This document shows positions 35,895-48,799 of a stretch of DNA of 64,000 nucleotides, piece by piece. The stretch's first letter is position 1; each line of letters opens with the position of its first letter. This stretch comes from Cordilura impudica (Eukaryota; Arthropoda; Insecta; Diptera; Scathophagidae). Position numbers and translations under genes: made by a program. The DNA lies in NCBI GenBank assembly GCA_963682025.1, contig OY821519.1:135203094-135267093 (forward strand), written 5' to 3'. The notes beneath the pieces were generated by a model. It had not been told where the DNA came from. It ran no database searches and was given only the letters and a program-made list of their open reading frames with translations.

Positions 35895-36655
35895 TGGGCA
35901 ATTCACAACAGGTGTTGTATATTGTATGTTGTATTGAAATACACAATACAATCATTTGTTGTGAACACTCAGTTGTATTTTCATATTGTAAAACGCTTTC
36001 TTTAGTAATTTTCGATCCAACGAGGAAAGATCGCTTCGTCGCTTCTGCTATTTTGTATAAGAGAAAACACTTGTCAGTGATTGTTTGTTAGATTTATCGT
36101 CATTTTTCAGACATATTGCAATTACTACTGTAATTAATATGCAATTTTTAATTTTGTTTAAATGGTGCGTGGTAAAGAAGAAGGAAGCATATATTTCGAC
36201 CAAAAAGCAATCAGTGATTGCTTTTTGGTCGTGAGATATACCCTGGAGTTTTAGTTACGTACCTCTAGCATTTTAATTTATAATGAAAAAAAAAATGTTA
36301 AATGTTTTGGTTGGTACTGAAAGAGAAAATACATACTAAAAATATAAACATTAATTTTTATATAAATAAACTTATCGATGTATTTGCGTTATTTGCATTA
36401 TTTGCCATATTTTATTTTATAATTATTTATGCTGATAAAATTCTATGTATTTGTTTTTTCTTTTTCATAAAAACTGGCATTCACTTGGAACTGATATGTT
36501 ATGATACAATATACAACATTTACTAAACATAGCAAATGAAGTTGGATCGTGTATCAGATTTTTCAGTGAAAATTACCAACAACAATTTTACACTATTGTA
36601 AAGTGATACACGATACAACAGATACAACGATACATTACCCATTGTGAATTGCCCA
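35895..36655. mobile_element. 0.76-kb MITE with TGGGCAATTCACAA termini
   Basis: TGGGCAATTCACAA (35895-35908) is inverted at 36642-36655. ATT directly repeats on both sides (35892-35894, 36656-36658). Subterminal GTTGTAT/ATACAAC motifs are also mirrored. A 3-bp duplication fits PIF/Harbinger-like elements, though the usual target is TWA. No transposase. A perfect palindrome sits in the middle. Confidence 0.7.
36197..36231. repeat. perfect 35-nt palindrome
   Basis: The arm CGACCAAAAAGCAATCA (17 bp) is followed, after one base, by its exact reverse complement. It lies inside the MITE at 35895-36655. Confidence 0.9.
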
Positions 36656-37229
36656 ATTGTTTTTGTTTTTATTAACAACTAGATATTTTAGCATTATTTG
36701 CTTTAGATGTTGGTGAATTTTTACTCCCTTTATATTAACTCGTAGTGTCTGCTTGTCGAAAAAATTTTGGATCGATTTTAACCACTTTCCCGTGACCCAA
36801 TCCATCTGAAATTTTGCAAGCAGACTCGTGGCAATGACAGAAATGATCTAACATATTTTTTTAGTGATGCCAAAACAATGGAAACTTTTAAATTTTTCTA
36901 CCAGAGTTGATAAAAAAATGTACAAAGGGTTTGTTTTTGTTATATTATTACCACAACGACCACAAAAACAACAAGTCCAGCTATGAAAACAATGCAACAT
37001 TTAGAATAACAACAAGAACAATCTAGAAATATCATGTTTTTCATTTTTTTTTACTTTTTCATAGATTTCCCTGGACCTGTTCCACCTATTTGAATGATTT
37101 TTGAAGCAGAAATCTTTCCATGAATTTGATGAATCATTCTCACTAAAAATAATAACTGTAGCTGCACTATTGAGGGCGTGCTCGTGACAAGAACAACATA
37201 GAAAATTATTTTTTTTCAAGACTTTTTTT

Positions 37230-37527
37230 AGTTCTTCATTCAAATCTCGGGCCCTAATCGACCGATTTGGACGATTTTAAATAGCAAACTTTTCAGGATG
37301 TTATTGAATCATTTTTTATACCAACGAGCACCCTAGCTGCCCGATTGATGCCGTCATCGTGATTTCCACAGACGGACAGACGGACAGACGGACATCGCTA
37401 TATCAACTCCGGTTGTTATAAGGATCACACATATATAAATTTTATGGGGTCCAAAATTTTTTTTTTAATTATTACAAACGGAATGACAAACTTATATATA
37501 CTCTGCACACTGGAGTGGAGGGTATAA
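37230..37527 (+). repeat. R2-type repeat 3' end
   Basis: Holds GCCGTCATCGTGATTTCCAC, (GACGGACA)n, TATAAATTTTATGGGGTCC, ATTACAAACGGAATGACAAA and the terminal hairpin region CACACTGGAGTGGAGGGTAT. It is colinear, inverted, with 23456-23690. Confidence 0.7.
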
Positions 37528-38199
37528 AAAGGCAAAATGGCTATGTATGTTGTTCCTAAGGGCTTTGAAACCTATAATTTATTAGCGCACAAATTTATTT
37601 TTTTATTTTTCCAAAATATATTTGCAAATTTTTCGAAGATATATGCTCCAGAAAATGTTATTCCAAAAAAAAAAAAAAATATTATTTCATAAAATTTCAT
37701 ATATATTACTTTGGGGTACCCGGGTACCCCTGTCACTCTCTTAAAGGTATAAAAAAAATATCGACAATCTACGCCCTTCCAAAGGGATAAAATGCACCAA
37801 CGCCAATGAAAATATAAAAACAATTAAAAGTTAAGAGTTCTCATAAAGTTTGAGCTTTGTAAACCATCTGCAATGAAAAATTATTTCTACTTGAAAATGA
37901 AATAGGCACCCGGGTAGCCTGTCACCCACATAAAAATAAAATCAAAACAAAACTTATAAAAAAGCACAGAAAGTATTCTTTCTGTTAGTGATTGTGATAG
38001 CAATTTATAATGGTAATTTTTGTGCATTTATATAAAAAGCTAAATCTTTTTGTTTGCAACATCTCAACAACGCTCAACGCTCTTATTAGAAACAGTTTCC
38101 AAATCTGATCCTAATTATTTTTAAAGATTTTCAGAGCCAACAGCCAATGGTATAGAAAACGAATCAGTTCCATGGAAATGAAGATAATAATATAGAAGA

Positions 38200-38690
38200 T
38201 GAAGCTTCGGATATTTAGATAGAATTACAAGTTGACAACGAAATTGAAGATTCATCCGAATGTGTAGATATTGAAAGCGATATCGAAAATCAGGAAACTG
38301 CCAGAAGAAAATTTTTATTTCGCGTTTCTGAACAGCTTACCTGCCGTTGCGTTGAAGAATGCAGTAAGAACAAAAATATTACAGCAAATTTTGGAAGTAC
38401 TCGTCGATTAGGAATAGAAGCTTCATTAAATAAAAAATATTCAGGTAATGCTAATCAAAGAAAAATTATTTAGAATATGTAATTTTTTTCCATCCTTTAC
38501 AGGAACCTATAAACATTTTGGGTCAAGAAAGCGGACCCGAATTCTTGAAAAATAAATCGAAGTGGGTAATTTGTAAAGATAAAGATGATGTAAATCGTAA
38601 AACTAGATTCTTCTGTAAATTTTATAAAAGTCCTGTTTGTTTCAATATTCCAAATGTGATTATATTTGCTTTAAATCTAATCAAGACTGA
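38200..38690 (+). pseudogene. piggyBac-like transposase, C-terminal fragment
   Basis: The frame gives ETARRKFLFRVSEQLTCRCV and NFGSTRRLGIEASLNKKYSG, then an intron-like gap (AGGTAATGC..TTTACAG) and TYKHFGSRKRTR. After a frame slip it reads KWVICKDKDDVNRKTRFFCK with FYKSPVC. The RRKFL..L helix followed by a CxxC..CxxC..C tail is the C terminus of piggyBac-type transposases and is distinct from the copy at 32 kb. Upstream, 37714-37735 and 37905-37930 carry CACCCGGGTA/GGGTACCCGGGTACCCC text near CCTGTCAC, possibly TIR remains. The catalytic part is absent. Identification rests on two motifs, so moderate confidence. Confidence 0.5.
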
Positions 38691-38799
38691 ACTTTACTTT
38701 ACAAGTATGCCTTTAATTTTAAAAATTAAATTGAAATTATTTTTTTTTTTTTTAATATTTCGTTGTGTTTTTTATATAAACCTATAATTTCTTGTGAAT

Positions 38800-39600
38800 A
38801 TTAATATATATAGTTTATTAAAAAAAATACTAGTATATTTTTATTGATTTTCATGCGGTGGCCATAAAACTCCATAAAAATTACCAGTAGTCCCAGCCAG
38901 GCCTTGGAGTTCGTTTGTATGAGTACACTTTAGTGTTTGCTTAAGGGTTAAGTTTGCAGTAAAGTGTTACCGTTTTTTAGTTTTTGTTGGCAAGTGTAAT
39001 TATTACTAGGATTAAATTGAAAAAGAAAACAATATAGTATTACGTGTCATTTCATAATATTGTAATAAAATTTTTCTTTCCTAATATACAGAATAAATTG
39101 TTTTTTTTTGCTAGCCGCGTATCTCAAAAATCCACCCAACCTAGCAAAAAGAAAAAAAAATCATTATTAGTCCCGTATTCTACGCAGTCTAACTGGTTTC
39201 AAGCTATAATTGTTGCAAATCGTAAAAAAAAGAACGTTAGTTTACATACACAGCACAACTTCTGTAGCACACAGCAGTAACCTTTAATCAATAGATTTCA
39301 ATGCAGTAGTTTTAATATCCTACAGCACTACTTTAGTTGGTGTTCGTGAATCAGACACAAATTAAAACAAACTGTCTGATGTAGGATCATGTGGTATTTT
39401 TACTATCAAAATAAATTAAACACGTTGCTTGAAGTTTAATTAGAATCTGATTTTATTATTGAGCATCTTTGTCATTCTAGCTTATTCTGGCATACTGTAA
39501 ATGCACATTTGTTTCATTCCATATCATGAAGTATCGTATTGCTGTACCGATTATACTCAAATCAAATATGTGTCGCTCAAATATTGTCCGATCTGCACAA
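38800..39600. other. no gene seen
   Basis: AT-rich spacer; the plus ORF at 39044-39280 shows no recognisable motif. Confidence 0.4.
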
Positions 39601-39624
39601 ATTATGCATTGAAAAATTTCCATC

Positions 39625-39787
39625 GTAATTGATATTTTATTCGTTCTACAGTACACTACACTGGTTTGAACTTAAATAGCCTTCAGATCATAATAAACAC
39701 ACATAATAATCACACACCTTTACAAAGTCAGTGAGTCAGTGAGTTTCGCTCATCACTGACTCACTGGCTTTATAAAGGTGTGTGATT
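39625..39787. repeat. repeat ending in a large hairpin
   Basis: The left arm 39708-39742 (CACACACCTTTACAAAGTCA, then GTGAGTCAGTGA) is inverted at 39753-39787 around a 10-nt loop (GTTTCGCTCA). The adjoining text back to 39625 (TACAGTACACTACACT, AGATCATAATAAAC) recurs inverted at 56434-56556. That copy has only one arm. Confidence 0.8.
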
Positions 39788-39889
39788 AAATATTATTTTA
39801 GTTTAATTTTATAAAATTATAAAATTACCACTAATAAGTATTGATATAATAACTAGCATTGCATACTTTTTATATGCACATAAACCTAT

Positions 39890-40335
39890 TCTCCAAAAAG
39901 TACCTTTTCTGAAAACAGTACAATTTCTTCAAAAAGTGCTTTTTCTTCAAAACAGACAATTTCTTCAAAAAATACCTTTTCTTAAAAAATTATCTTTTCA
40001 CCAAAAAACACATTATCTTCAAAAAGTGCCTATTCTAAAAGAGCCCCTTTTTTAAAAAAGTACCTTTCCTTAGAAGACTAAGTGTTCTTCAAAATGTACC
40101 TTTTCTTAAAAAGTAACTTTTCTAGAAAAGTAGCTTTTATTAAAAAATGACCTTCTTTTCCTTAAAACTACATTTTCTTTAAAATGGACATGTGCTTGAA
40201 ATAGAACACTTGATTTAATATATGGTTTCTTAAAAATTGTATTTTTCTTAAAAAAAAATTTTTTTTTCTTAAACAAGTAAATTTTGTTTAAAAAAGTTTC
40301 CTGTCTTAAAAAATACGGTTTTTTAAAAAAATTTT
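39890..40335. repeat. degenerate CTTCAAAAAGTACCTTTT minisatellite
   Basis: Imperfect units of about 18-20 bp built from AAAAAGTACCTTTTCTTMAAAA. The minus ORF at 40342-40106, rich in Phe and Lys, is a repeat shadow. Confidence 0.7.
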
Positions 40336-40655
40336 TTAGCATTCATTATTAGCGGGTAACTTAGTCGCCTTACACCTGCTAGTCACATACAAGTGCTGCA
40401 ATCTGCGTAAGTTTATGCAGATTATTTCCACAGCAGAAAATCGCCGAACAAGCAAAATACTGTTATGCCTTTCATGAACCTAGTAACGCCAAGAAAAGAT
40501 TGGCGAAAAAGCAGCAAATAAAGGTGATAAATAAGCTGGATGAAAGACTAGGTATTTAAAAGTTTACAGAGCTTAAATACTTCATCAGCTACAATAAAAT
40601 AATTAATTACGTTATAAATGGATCCAATGTGATTAATATTAAATATTTTAATTTG

Positions 40656-40664
<9 letters not shown>

Positions 40665-40692
<28 letters not shown>

Positions 40693-40745
40693 TTTATTGT
40701 TATTGTTATTATTATTATTATTATTATTATATATTAATATAATAA
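40665..40745. repeat. (ATT)n microsatellite
   Basis: Tract of TTATTATTATTA with a few GTT interruptions. Confidence 0.9.
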
Positions 40746-40749
40746 TTAT

Positions 40750-42590
40750 TACAAATAAATAAAAAAATAATTTTTCAACATTTCAATAGAAAAAGGTTGA
40801 TTATTTTCCTCAGGTTAACATATTGCAGGTATTTCAGTATCGAAGGTATGAAATTTTAGTTAAGTACGTTACATATGTACATCGGAATGGTTAATTTGTA
40901 TAGTTTCTCACTACACGTTTTATTTTTAACGTTTTAGAAACACTTACACACTAATAGGAAAAAATTTAAATTAGTGCATATGCTAAAAATTGAACAACCA
41001 TTGCCTTGAGTTACAAAACTTTTTTTTTTATAGATATCCAACTCGCATCCCACTAAGCGGCCAGAAGAAAGCTCTTAAAGGAAAAAATCTAAGCTTTCCT
41101 TTAAGCAAAAAAGGACGTTGTTTGAAAAAAAAGTCAAAAAAATTAATGATTTTGCAAAAAAAAAGTCAAAAAATTTTTTTATTTTTTTAAATTTTTTTTC
41201 CGAAACATTTAAGAATAAGCTATCTAAACCAATTGGGACAAATTTTGCTAAGAACAATAAGTAAAAAGTTACGTGGATGAGAATAAACACCGTTTGGCCA
41301 AAATGTGCAAGTTTGACCCCCACTAACTCAGAGAGTTTTTGACCGATCTTGTTGACAAATTGTGTCTAAACTGCTATCCAATAGAACTAACCTTGGTGCA
41401 AATCTCGTGCCGGAAGATATCGGTTTAAAAATTTGGGCTACTTGACATGAAACACCCCATATTTGTTTTTTAAAACTAATAAGAATATATTTTTTTCATT
41501 AATAAAAATAATTTTATTTTTTACAAACATGTAATTAGCGCTTTTTAGCGTATTTACTTTCATTATAATTTTGTTCCTTTTAGCATTTTTGGTGGAGCTG
41601 TTTTGCGCTTTTTTCTGAGGAAAAAATTGGCAACACTGGCTTAGAGTACGATATGCAAATTCAAGGCTTTTTTGGTTGCGTTTTAATAAACCATTACGAT
41701 TTTTCCATTTACGATATAACTAATACATCTATTGTGTACCCTCACTAGATGTTTAGTTCAGTACCAGTATGTTGTATGCGTATTCTCTAAGTTCGGGACC
41801 CCCAAGTAATTTCAGCCGCCTAGCAATATCTGAGTATTTCTTCTTCATCCTGTTGTATTTTGTAACTACACGTTAAATATTTCACACAGAAGTTTTGGAT
41901 TGAACATAATAAGTCGTAATGCATTTCAGCTTTTTTTTCCATGGTAGGATAATAATTTTTTTGGGTTAATAAGTGGTTCTTGTTTGTTCCAAAACTCCAT
42001 TTGTTCATTTATTAAATTATACTATGATATCTGAGTTGAGAGTTTGGGCGAATGAATGACTTCTTCGCTCCAAGTCTCACTTGTTTTTCCACTTTTACAC
42101 TTGCACCCATAAAAGTATTAACTTGTTTATTATTTTAAATCCCTATGGCCTTCAAGTATACAGCTTGGCTATCTAACGTCACTTTTATTCTCGATCCCTT
42201 CAAATTTCTTTCTATCAATTTTTCGTTAGCTCTGCTTAAATTTTACAGCCTACAAACACTGTGATATCTTCTGCACTGGTAACATCATTATTATAAAGAT
42301 TTTCTATGAGGTCATCCGCCAAGTTTGACCATAAAAGCGAAGATACTCTGCCCCCGGAGGTCATACTTCTATAGTGTTAACGCAATTTACTGAGTTGCCA
42401 AATTCAGAAATTATTCGTATAGCAGAAAGTACCTTCTTAATCCATTTCGCACGATTAAAAATAGTTGCTTAAATTTAGTAATAACACAAATGCTTGAATT
42501 TCTTAGTGGTTTTAAAATATCGAGTACCCGTCCAAAAAATCGGGCGAAGGAAATTTAAAAATTTTAGAATTCTTGTGATTTTTTGCCTAT
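40750..42590. other. no gene seen; possible degraded transposon text
   Basis: Contains a GAAACACCCCATAT phrase near 41450, common at mobile-element ends, but no partner end is found. Minus ORF 42008-41820 is unrecognised. Confidence 0.4.
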
Positions 42591-42609
42591 GCTTACCGAG
42601 ATCCAAACC

Positions 42610-42990
42610 TTTCTTTAGAGAGATGCAAGCTATTCCACTTTTAGTCTTATACTAGATGAAGGTAAAGCTTTAATTTTTTTACATTGATATACTGATTTTT
42701 TTTATTTTTTTAAAGGAATTGATGTTTCAGTGGAAAAGCTCTTAATGAAGTTGTACGGTACTATAGCTTGAAACAAGCTGAATTTTTAACGACCATTTTA
42801 GGCCTAATAGATTTAAATGGCGGAAAAGCAGACGATATTTTCGATGGATTGGATCGAGTTATGAATTTGTATAGCTTGTGACTATTGCCACAGATAATGC
42901 TGCCGTAATGATCGGTGTAAACAACGGCCTCTTTAAAAAAATTTATGAAAATTCTGTGGTTTTCTAGAATAACCGCGTATGTCGTATAAT
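42610..42990 (+). pseudogene. hAT transposase fragment (central part)
   Basis: FSLILDEG is followed by an intron-like gap (GTAAAGC..TTTTTAAAG) and TDVSVEKLLMKLYGTIA, then LIDLNGGKADDIFDGLD and TIATDNAAVMIGVNNGLFKK. These match the hAT catalytic DESTD strand and the DNA..M.G..NG helix. A stop and frame slips are present. The order suggests it is the 5' side of the same old hAT as 47270-48045, now separated by about 4.3 kb that includes an opposite-strand hAT. The minus ORF 43177-42761 overlaps it and is a shadow. Confidence 0.65.
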
Positions 42991-42999
42991 CAAAATGTT

Positions 43000-44470
43000 C
43001 AGGTGAGCCAAAAAACGTTATATTTGAAATTATGGGCTCGATATAAAATTTTGAGAGCTTTTTATTTAATAGCCCTGTAGATATGGGCAACAAATACTTT
43101 ATATAAAAATTTGAGTCAAAAATCTTCAGAGGAATATATCCTAGAGAAGGACGAAAAAAACAATATGTAAATAACACTTAAAATGTGTGCAGATAAAACA
43201 ACTTATGTTGATAAACGTCGTTTTCTTTGAAAAAAAAAAACTACAAATGCATCCACCCATGTAGACGTAAGTTGTTGTTGCTTGAAAAATGGATTTTTTT
43301 GAGATATATATGAGATGAGAATATAACAACGTATCAAGAATAATAGTGACAAAAAATAACAGAAATAAACACACAAGTTTTTATAAGTGGTTATAAACTG
43401 AAAAATAATCCAAAATTATTTTGCATTTTTTTTTTTTTTCATTAATAACAACGTATGGCCCTATGTGTCGTTTTCTGAGAAAATAATTTGTCATCGATCA
43501 AACGTAGGTTGACATACGTCGATAGTGCTGCAAATTAATTTAATCAACTGTTAAGTTACGTCGTTATTTAAAGAAGAAACTCAGAAATGGTCAATATTTT
43601 TTTAAAAAAATTTAACACATGTAAAGAGCGTTAAAAATTAAAATATTTGGCATCGTTAACTCAAAACTGACAAAAATGGACATACCACAGTATTAAGATA
43701 TGTTTGCCGCTCATTACAACTTTCAGTTAGTGCGGCCGCTGAGAATTTTTCTCAGTATAATCTTTTTGGTAAAAGAGACACACAATTGGTTTTCGAATTC
43801 GTCTGTCGGATAAAAATTATACAACAAAATTTACAAATTAATAAACCATGATTCTGTTATACAAAAAAAAATTCCCTTGTTATCGGGGTTTGGAATGGAT
43901 CCAAAAATTATATCTGAAAATTTCATAGCGTTTTGTCTGCGTTCGTCTGACATGACAAGTGAGAAGTCTGCTGGAACGAAACGTAGACTGGAATATGAGA
44001 TGGCGCTAGTTGTTGCAGTGAATGTAAAAGATAAAATTTGCTTGAGCCGGAAATGAATGGGTCAGATGAAACTCATTGTAGATATTTTTATAAGCAAATA
44101 AAAAATATATGAATATGGTTTTTTATATTACTTCATTATATTTAGGTAAATTTAATGAAATTATATAATATTTATTATTATCCCTTCTCATTGTACTTAA
44201 TTAGAAAATAACAAAAAAATATATAAACGTAACATAAAGTAATCTTCATTATACATACTTTGCTTAAATAAAATAACCCAATTAAAATACTTTCAATGGT
44301 ATTTGGTTTGGTTACATAAAAAATATATTTCATTACTAAAATATATGTAAATTGCAAAATAAAAAAATATTTCATTACTAAGATATATGTACATCACAAA
44401 ATAAAATGACTAAGAATAGATTAAGATGTATGTTATGTTCACAAAAAAAAAAAAACTGTCGCGATCATCA
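43000..44470. other. no gene seen
   Basis: AT-rich. GTAGACGTAAGTTGTTGTTG and a GTTGACATACGTCGATAG phrase are unremarkable. Repeated ATTTCATTACTAAnATATATG occurs twice at about 44325-44400. Confidence 0.4.
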
Positions 44471-44476
44471 AAGTTA

Positions 44477-46689
44477 TTAAGCATTCAATTCGTACATTTT
44501 CGTATTGAATTTCGAGATTAATCCTTCAGTTAGTTCAACATTGTAGCAAAAACAATTATTAAATTTAAGATAATCTTTAGTTAATAAAATTCCTTCTAAT
44601 GTATCTAATTCGAGCCTATTTCGAGTCTTGGTTTTAGTTAGGTTAATTTGAGAGAATGTTCTCTCCACGTTCCCTGAAGAGTGAGGGAGGGAAAATATGG
44701 CAGTTATGAAATATCTAATTTTAGGATAAGCAAATGTATTATCTTGACGTTTTAATAAACAAATTGCTTTCCAAAAGTTTAGAATTGATATATCCTGCAG
44801 TATTAAATTTGAAAACATATTTGAAAAATTTAAGTTAATAATTTCTCGATATTCATTATCTATTTCTTGTAAGTTATCCAAACTAATTATATTTGGAAAG
44901 AGTTGCAATAAAGGCAACAAAGACATATTTTCTTTTTTTATAATATTTTTTGGAGATAATAAGGATAAGTTGAGAAAAAATGGATCTTTAAAATTAAATC
45001 GTTTAAATATTTGTTCTGATATTTCTATATAAATTTTAAAACAATTACTTTTAAACGTTTCTATCTCGGCCGGTCTTAATTGACTTACATCTAATAATGA
45101 ACTCACTTAAACACCAAGATACAATTTGTCACTCTCAATTAAGTTATGAGGATTTCTAAAATTAACATTTTCTGTCTTGGTTACTCTCAAATAATCAGGT
45201 TTAATGTAGTTATTTAAAAGTGAACTGACAAAGCAAATGATGCCATCATGGATTTTGTGATTCTGTGGATGTTCGCTTTGAAATATCCTATTGAGTTTAT
45301 TGATCGTCGGTAAAATATACTTTAAAAACTCCAAATATAATCGTGTGGTGGAGTCGAACAAACTTTCATAGATAGATTTAGCAGTATCTATTTTGCCAAC
45401 TTGATAGCACATTGAAAAATAAATTTTTAGTGGCTCATAGAGATCAAGTATACGAATAGCAACTTTTTCCAAGGACAACCAACGGGTCTGCTCTGGATGT
45501 AATAATTTTTTTGGCTTATCATCCAACAACACCATAATTTTTTCGAATTCGGATATTCATTTCGGACTGTTTGAAACGTAATTGTAAATATCTCTAACAA
45601 AAGTTTCGATTCTTGATGGCAACATAAAACATGCATATGAAGCACAAAGTGCGAAAGAATGGCAAATGCATTTTAATATTATGATGTTTGGACAGTCTGC
45701 TTTTAATATTGTTGCAACTGAATGATTTTTTTCCAGTCATGTTCGCAGCACCATCCGCAGCAAAACCAAGCAAATTTAATTTGTAATTAATTTTTGCGAC
45801 GTTAAATGCTTTTACTATAGCAGCATGTATCGTATTGGCATCAGCAGATGTGATTTTAATTAAACCAAGCAGAAGGTCTTTTGCTTAAAAATTGATGCAC
45901 ACTCTAGCAACAACGCTTAAAATGTTGGTAGACGACAAATCCGTTGACTCGTCTATACATATGGAAAATTTATTGTTACGCAATATTTCCGATAAATCCT
46001 CAAATTGTTGAGCACACAGTACATTTTTAATGATTGCGACATTTTTTTTTCGTGAACATGTTATACCTAAACTCACAGGTGAGTCGGAATAGTCGTTTTT
46101 ATGCATCTTCACGAGATGATCAGAAAGTAAAAACGATAAATTATGTTCGGCGGTGAGAGATGCAATATGCATAACTTTTTTTAAGACTGTCAAAACTTGA
46201 TAGTTTTCAGCTCACTGACGGTTGAAAACTCACTAATTTTATCTGTTTCTGGTGTCCAATCGTCTTACAATGTTTTATTAGGTCTGTTTTTCTGCCAGAT
46301 GCTCTAAGATACACTGCACACGCAGAACAGCAGGTAATAAAACTAGAGTCATTTGACTTTTTTAGCCATCCTTTAAATTTTGGCAATTGTTCCCAAGCAG
46401 TGGAATAAGAGATCCGCACTCTTTTCCTCTGTTAGAAAGTTTAGTAGAGTTAATAGGAATTTAGATTTTAAATCAATCATTCACATCTCACCGTATTTGG
46501 GTTGGATACAGAAGGAGTGTTTTTCTCGTCAACGTAATGATCATCATCAAAGACTATATCATCAGAATCACTAATATTCTGATAGGTTATGGTTTCATTT
46601 TGGGTTTTGTCTTCAGTCATTATATTTTCAATTTCAGGTTGCGTATTCGATTTGGGTACTTCGACAATCGCATTATTCACAACATTCAT
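44477..46689 (-). pseudogene. hAT transposase (TTF-type zinc finger / DUF4371 type), frameshifted
   Basis: Order on the minus strand: an acidic N terminus (46689-46480), then a zinc finger WLKKSNDSSFITCCSACAVY with KTDLIKHCKTIGHQKQ (C..C..H..H, 46419-46207). MTVLKKVMHIASLTAEHNLS and FSICIDESTDLSSTNILSVV (catalytic Asp, 46193-45885) follow, then a decayed DGAANMTGKKS helix. Next is EQTRWLSLEKVAIRILDLYE (45535-45107). The C-terminal dimerisation domain (45106-44477) reads SLPHSSGNVERTFSQINLTK with RNRLELDTLEGILL. This is the full architecture of ZMYM6/DUF4371-type hAT transposases. At least four frame breaks make it inactive. No clear 8-bp target duplication or TIRs were found. It lies between two plus-strand hAT fragments, so nested insertion is likely. 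Confidence 0.85.
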
Positions 46690-46759
46690 TTGAGATTGAA
46701 CCTGGGTAGAGCAGCTATCTTTTGCTACAATTTTAAGATCGGCACAAAAAATTTATAAT

Positions 46760-47260
46760 AGAAAATTGCAGGTGCAAGGAATTGCAAAAAACTGAGAATT
46801 AAACTTACATGTTCTTATTAGAAAGCGATCCATAATAACGACACGACACACTCTTGTCTTGATCTTTATAAAATTTCAATATAAAATTGAATGCACGAAT
46901 ACGAAATATATGTATATAATATTATAATTGGACACAAAATATTTAACCAATTTCTAATAATCCAAATGCCAAACACACACACACAATTTCAAAGCGGAAT
47001 GAATGGAACTAAAAACGCAAATAGAAAAAATGAGACATTCAAAGTACATAAAGTAATAAGCACGCTATTCGCTAGCTCTACTATAAAACTATAAACCCAA
47101 TCCAGAAAATAAGTCAGAATAATCGGATTTAAATCTTGCCGCTGAGTATTTTCGGAATTGATTATTTCAGATTTTTCAGATCTGATTTTGTGCTCGTCCT
47201 CTGCGCATCTGAAAGTTCACGAAATATCTGCAAAAATCAGATATTTCAGACCATATTCCA
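46760..47260. other. no gene seen; short repeats
   Basis: A small (AC)n tract near 46977 and clustered ATATCTGA/TCAGATAT pairs at 47165-47260. Confidence 0.4.
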
Positions 47261-47269
47261 ACACTGCAT

Positions 47270-48045
47270 GGTAGCACTAACCAGATGGCTCTCGATGGAT
47301 CGAGCTATAAAAACGATTTTGGAAATGTGGATGGAATTAAAAACGCATTTTAATGTGATAAGTGACAAGTCAAGTCAACGACCCAAAAAATTTGGTTTAT
47401 ATAACGTCCAAATGGTAAATCTGACTTTTGAAGCCCAAAATTCAGACCACACCAAACTTGTGAATGATTTATATCGACTTCTACAAGTGTTAACAAATGG
47501 AATTATTATACCAACATATGGATTTGATTATTAAGAAGGTTATATTGATTATTTACTTAATGAATATTGTTATCTTGGCTACAGCTTTGAAAAATACTGA
47601 TTTGATAACTATATTGAAGAAGTTCGAAAGCAATTAATTAAGCAAAATCTTATGCAATTTACTAGAGCTCTTATTTTTGAAATAAGAGCAAAAATGTCTT
47701 CTAATTGTAGAATGTTAAGAAAATATCGTTATTTAGTGTCGAAAATATTTTTAAAAACAACACCGAAGATGTCATTACTTTTATAAAAGAATGTGTAAAT
47801 GATAAAAAGGAGATACAAGAAATAGAAAACTGTCTTAACAATTTGAAGTTTGTTGAATGGAAAAAAAGAGATAGAACTGATTTATTTTGGATTGAAGTAC
47901 ATAACTTCAAAAATTCAGTGAATAAAAATCCATTTTTGAAGTTATCAACTTTTGCTATTAATACACTATCATTTCCATATTCAAATGCAGAGGTGGAAAG
48001 ATCTTTTAGGAAACTGACTTATTTATTCGATTACTGTATAGCGTT
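47270..48045 (+). pseudogene. hAT transposase fragment (C-terminal part)
   Basis: Frame pieces: HCMVALTRWLSMDRAIKTIL with EMWMELKTHF (the TRWLS block), VKFGLYNVQMVNLTFEAQ-like text, then EIRAKMSSNCRMLRKYR. The dimerisation helix LSFPYSNAEVERSFRKL comes at 47990-48020. Several stops. The sequence diverges right after VERSFRKL and the Transib A insertion (48113) follows shortly. It fits as the 3' side of the hAT at 42610-42990. Confidence 0.75.
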
Positions 48046-48799
48046 GTAAGTATTCTAACGTTTTAATTCAAATCTTTATAAAATTGCAAAACTTAGCATC
48101 TTTGGAACGCCCCACAGTGGACCATTTGACGAGAAGGCGGTCAAAAATCTATAACTTTTGATTGGATTGGAATTTTGATATGCGGTTTTTTTTGTTTGGT
48201 AGGTGAGACTTAAGCCTTTAGCCATAAAACGTAATTCTTGACCTAAAATAAAAAAGTTACGGAGGATTTAAAATACATTTTCATTTGTAGTTGAATTTTA
48301 GTACAAAAGTGAAGTGTTAAAAGGTAAAAAAGGTTTTTTTTTTTAATATAATGTCTTATTTTTTCAGTTAATTTTACAACTAATACTTTTTAAAAATTTT
48401 TTAAGTTAATTTTTTCAGAAAATGCCAAATTTTGGCCCCCGTAAACTTTTTAGTCCTAATGTGCACAAGGGCCAAAGGTTGTTTTTTTTTAAAGATCCTG
48501 AGTTAAAATATAATTTATTAAGCAGCGAACGTAAAAGTTACCTTATATTATTGGTTCCAGATAGAGAAGTTTCAATGAAAAACTCGTATGTTTTTGTTTT
48601 AGTTACATTTTTTTTTATTGTCTTCTTAAATATTTCTATATCAATTTTTATGGTAAATTTATGTAATATAACAATTTTTGTTGTAAATTTACAAAATATA
48701 TAAATTTTTAAATCAAGAAAATTTTTAACTATATAAAAAAAAGTGTAACTTATTGTTAGTGTAATGAAAAAGTACTTTAAATCAACCAATTTTAGTAAA

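Noticed and set aside
42761..43177. 138-codon minus-strand ORF
   Set aside because: It overlaps the plus-strand hAT fragment containing TIATDNAAVMIGVNNG and has no recognisable motif itself, so it is an antisense shadow.
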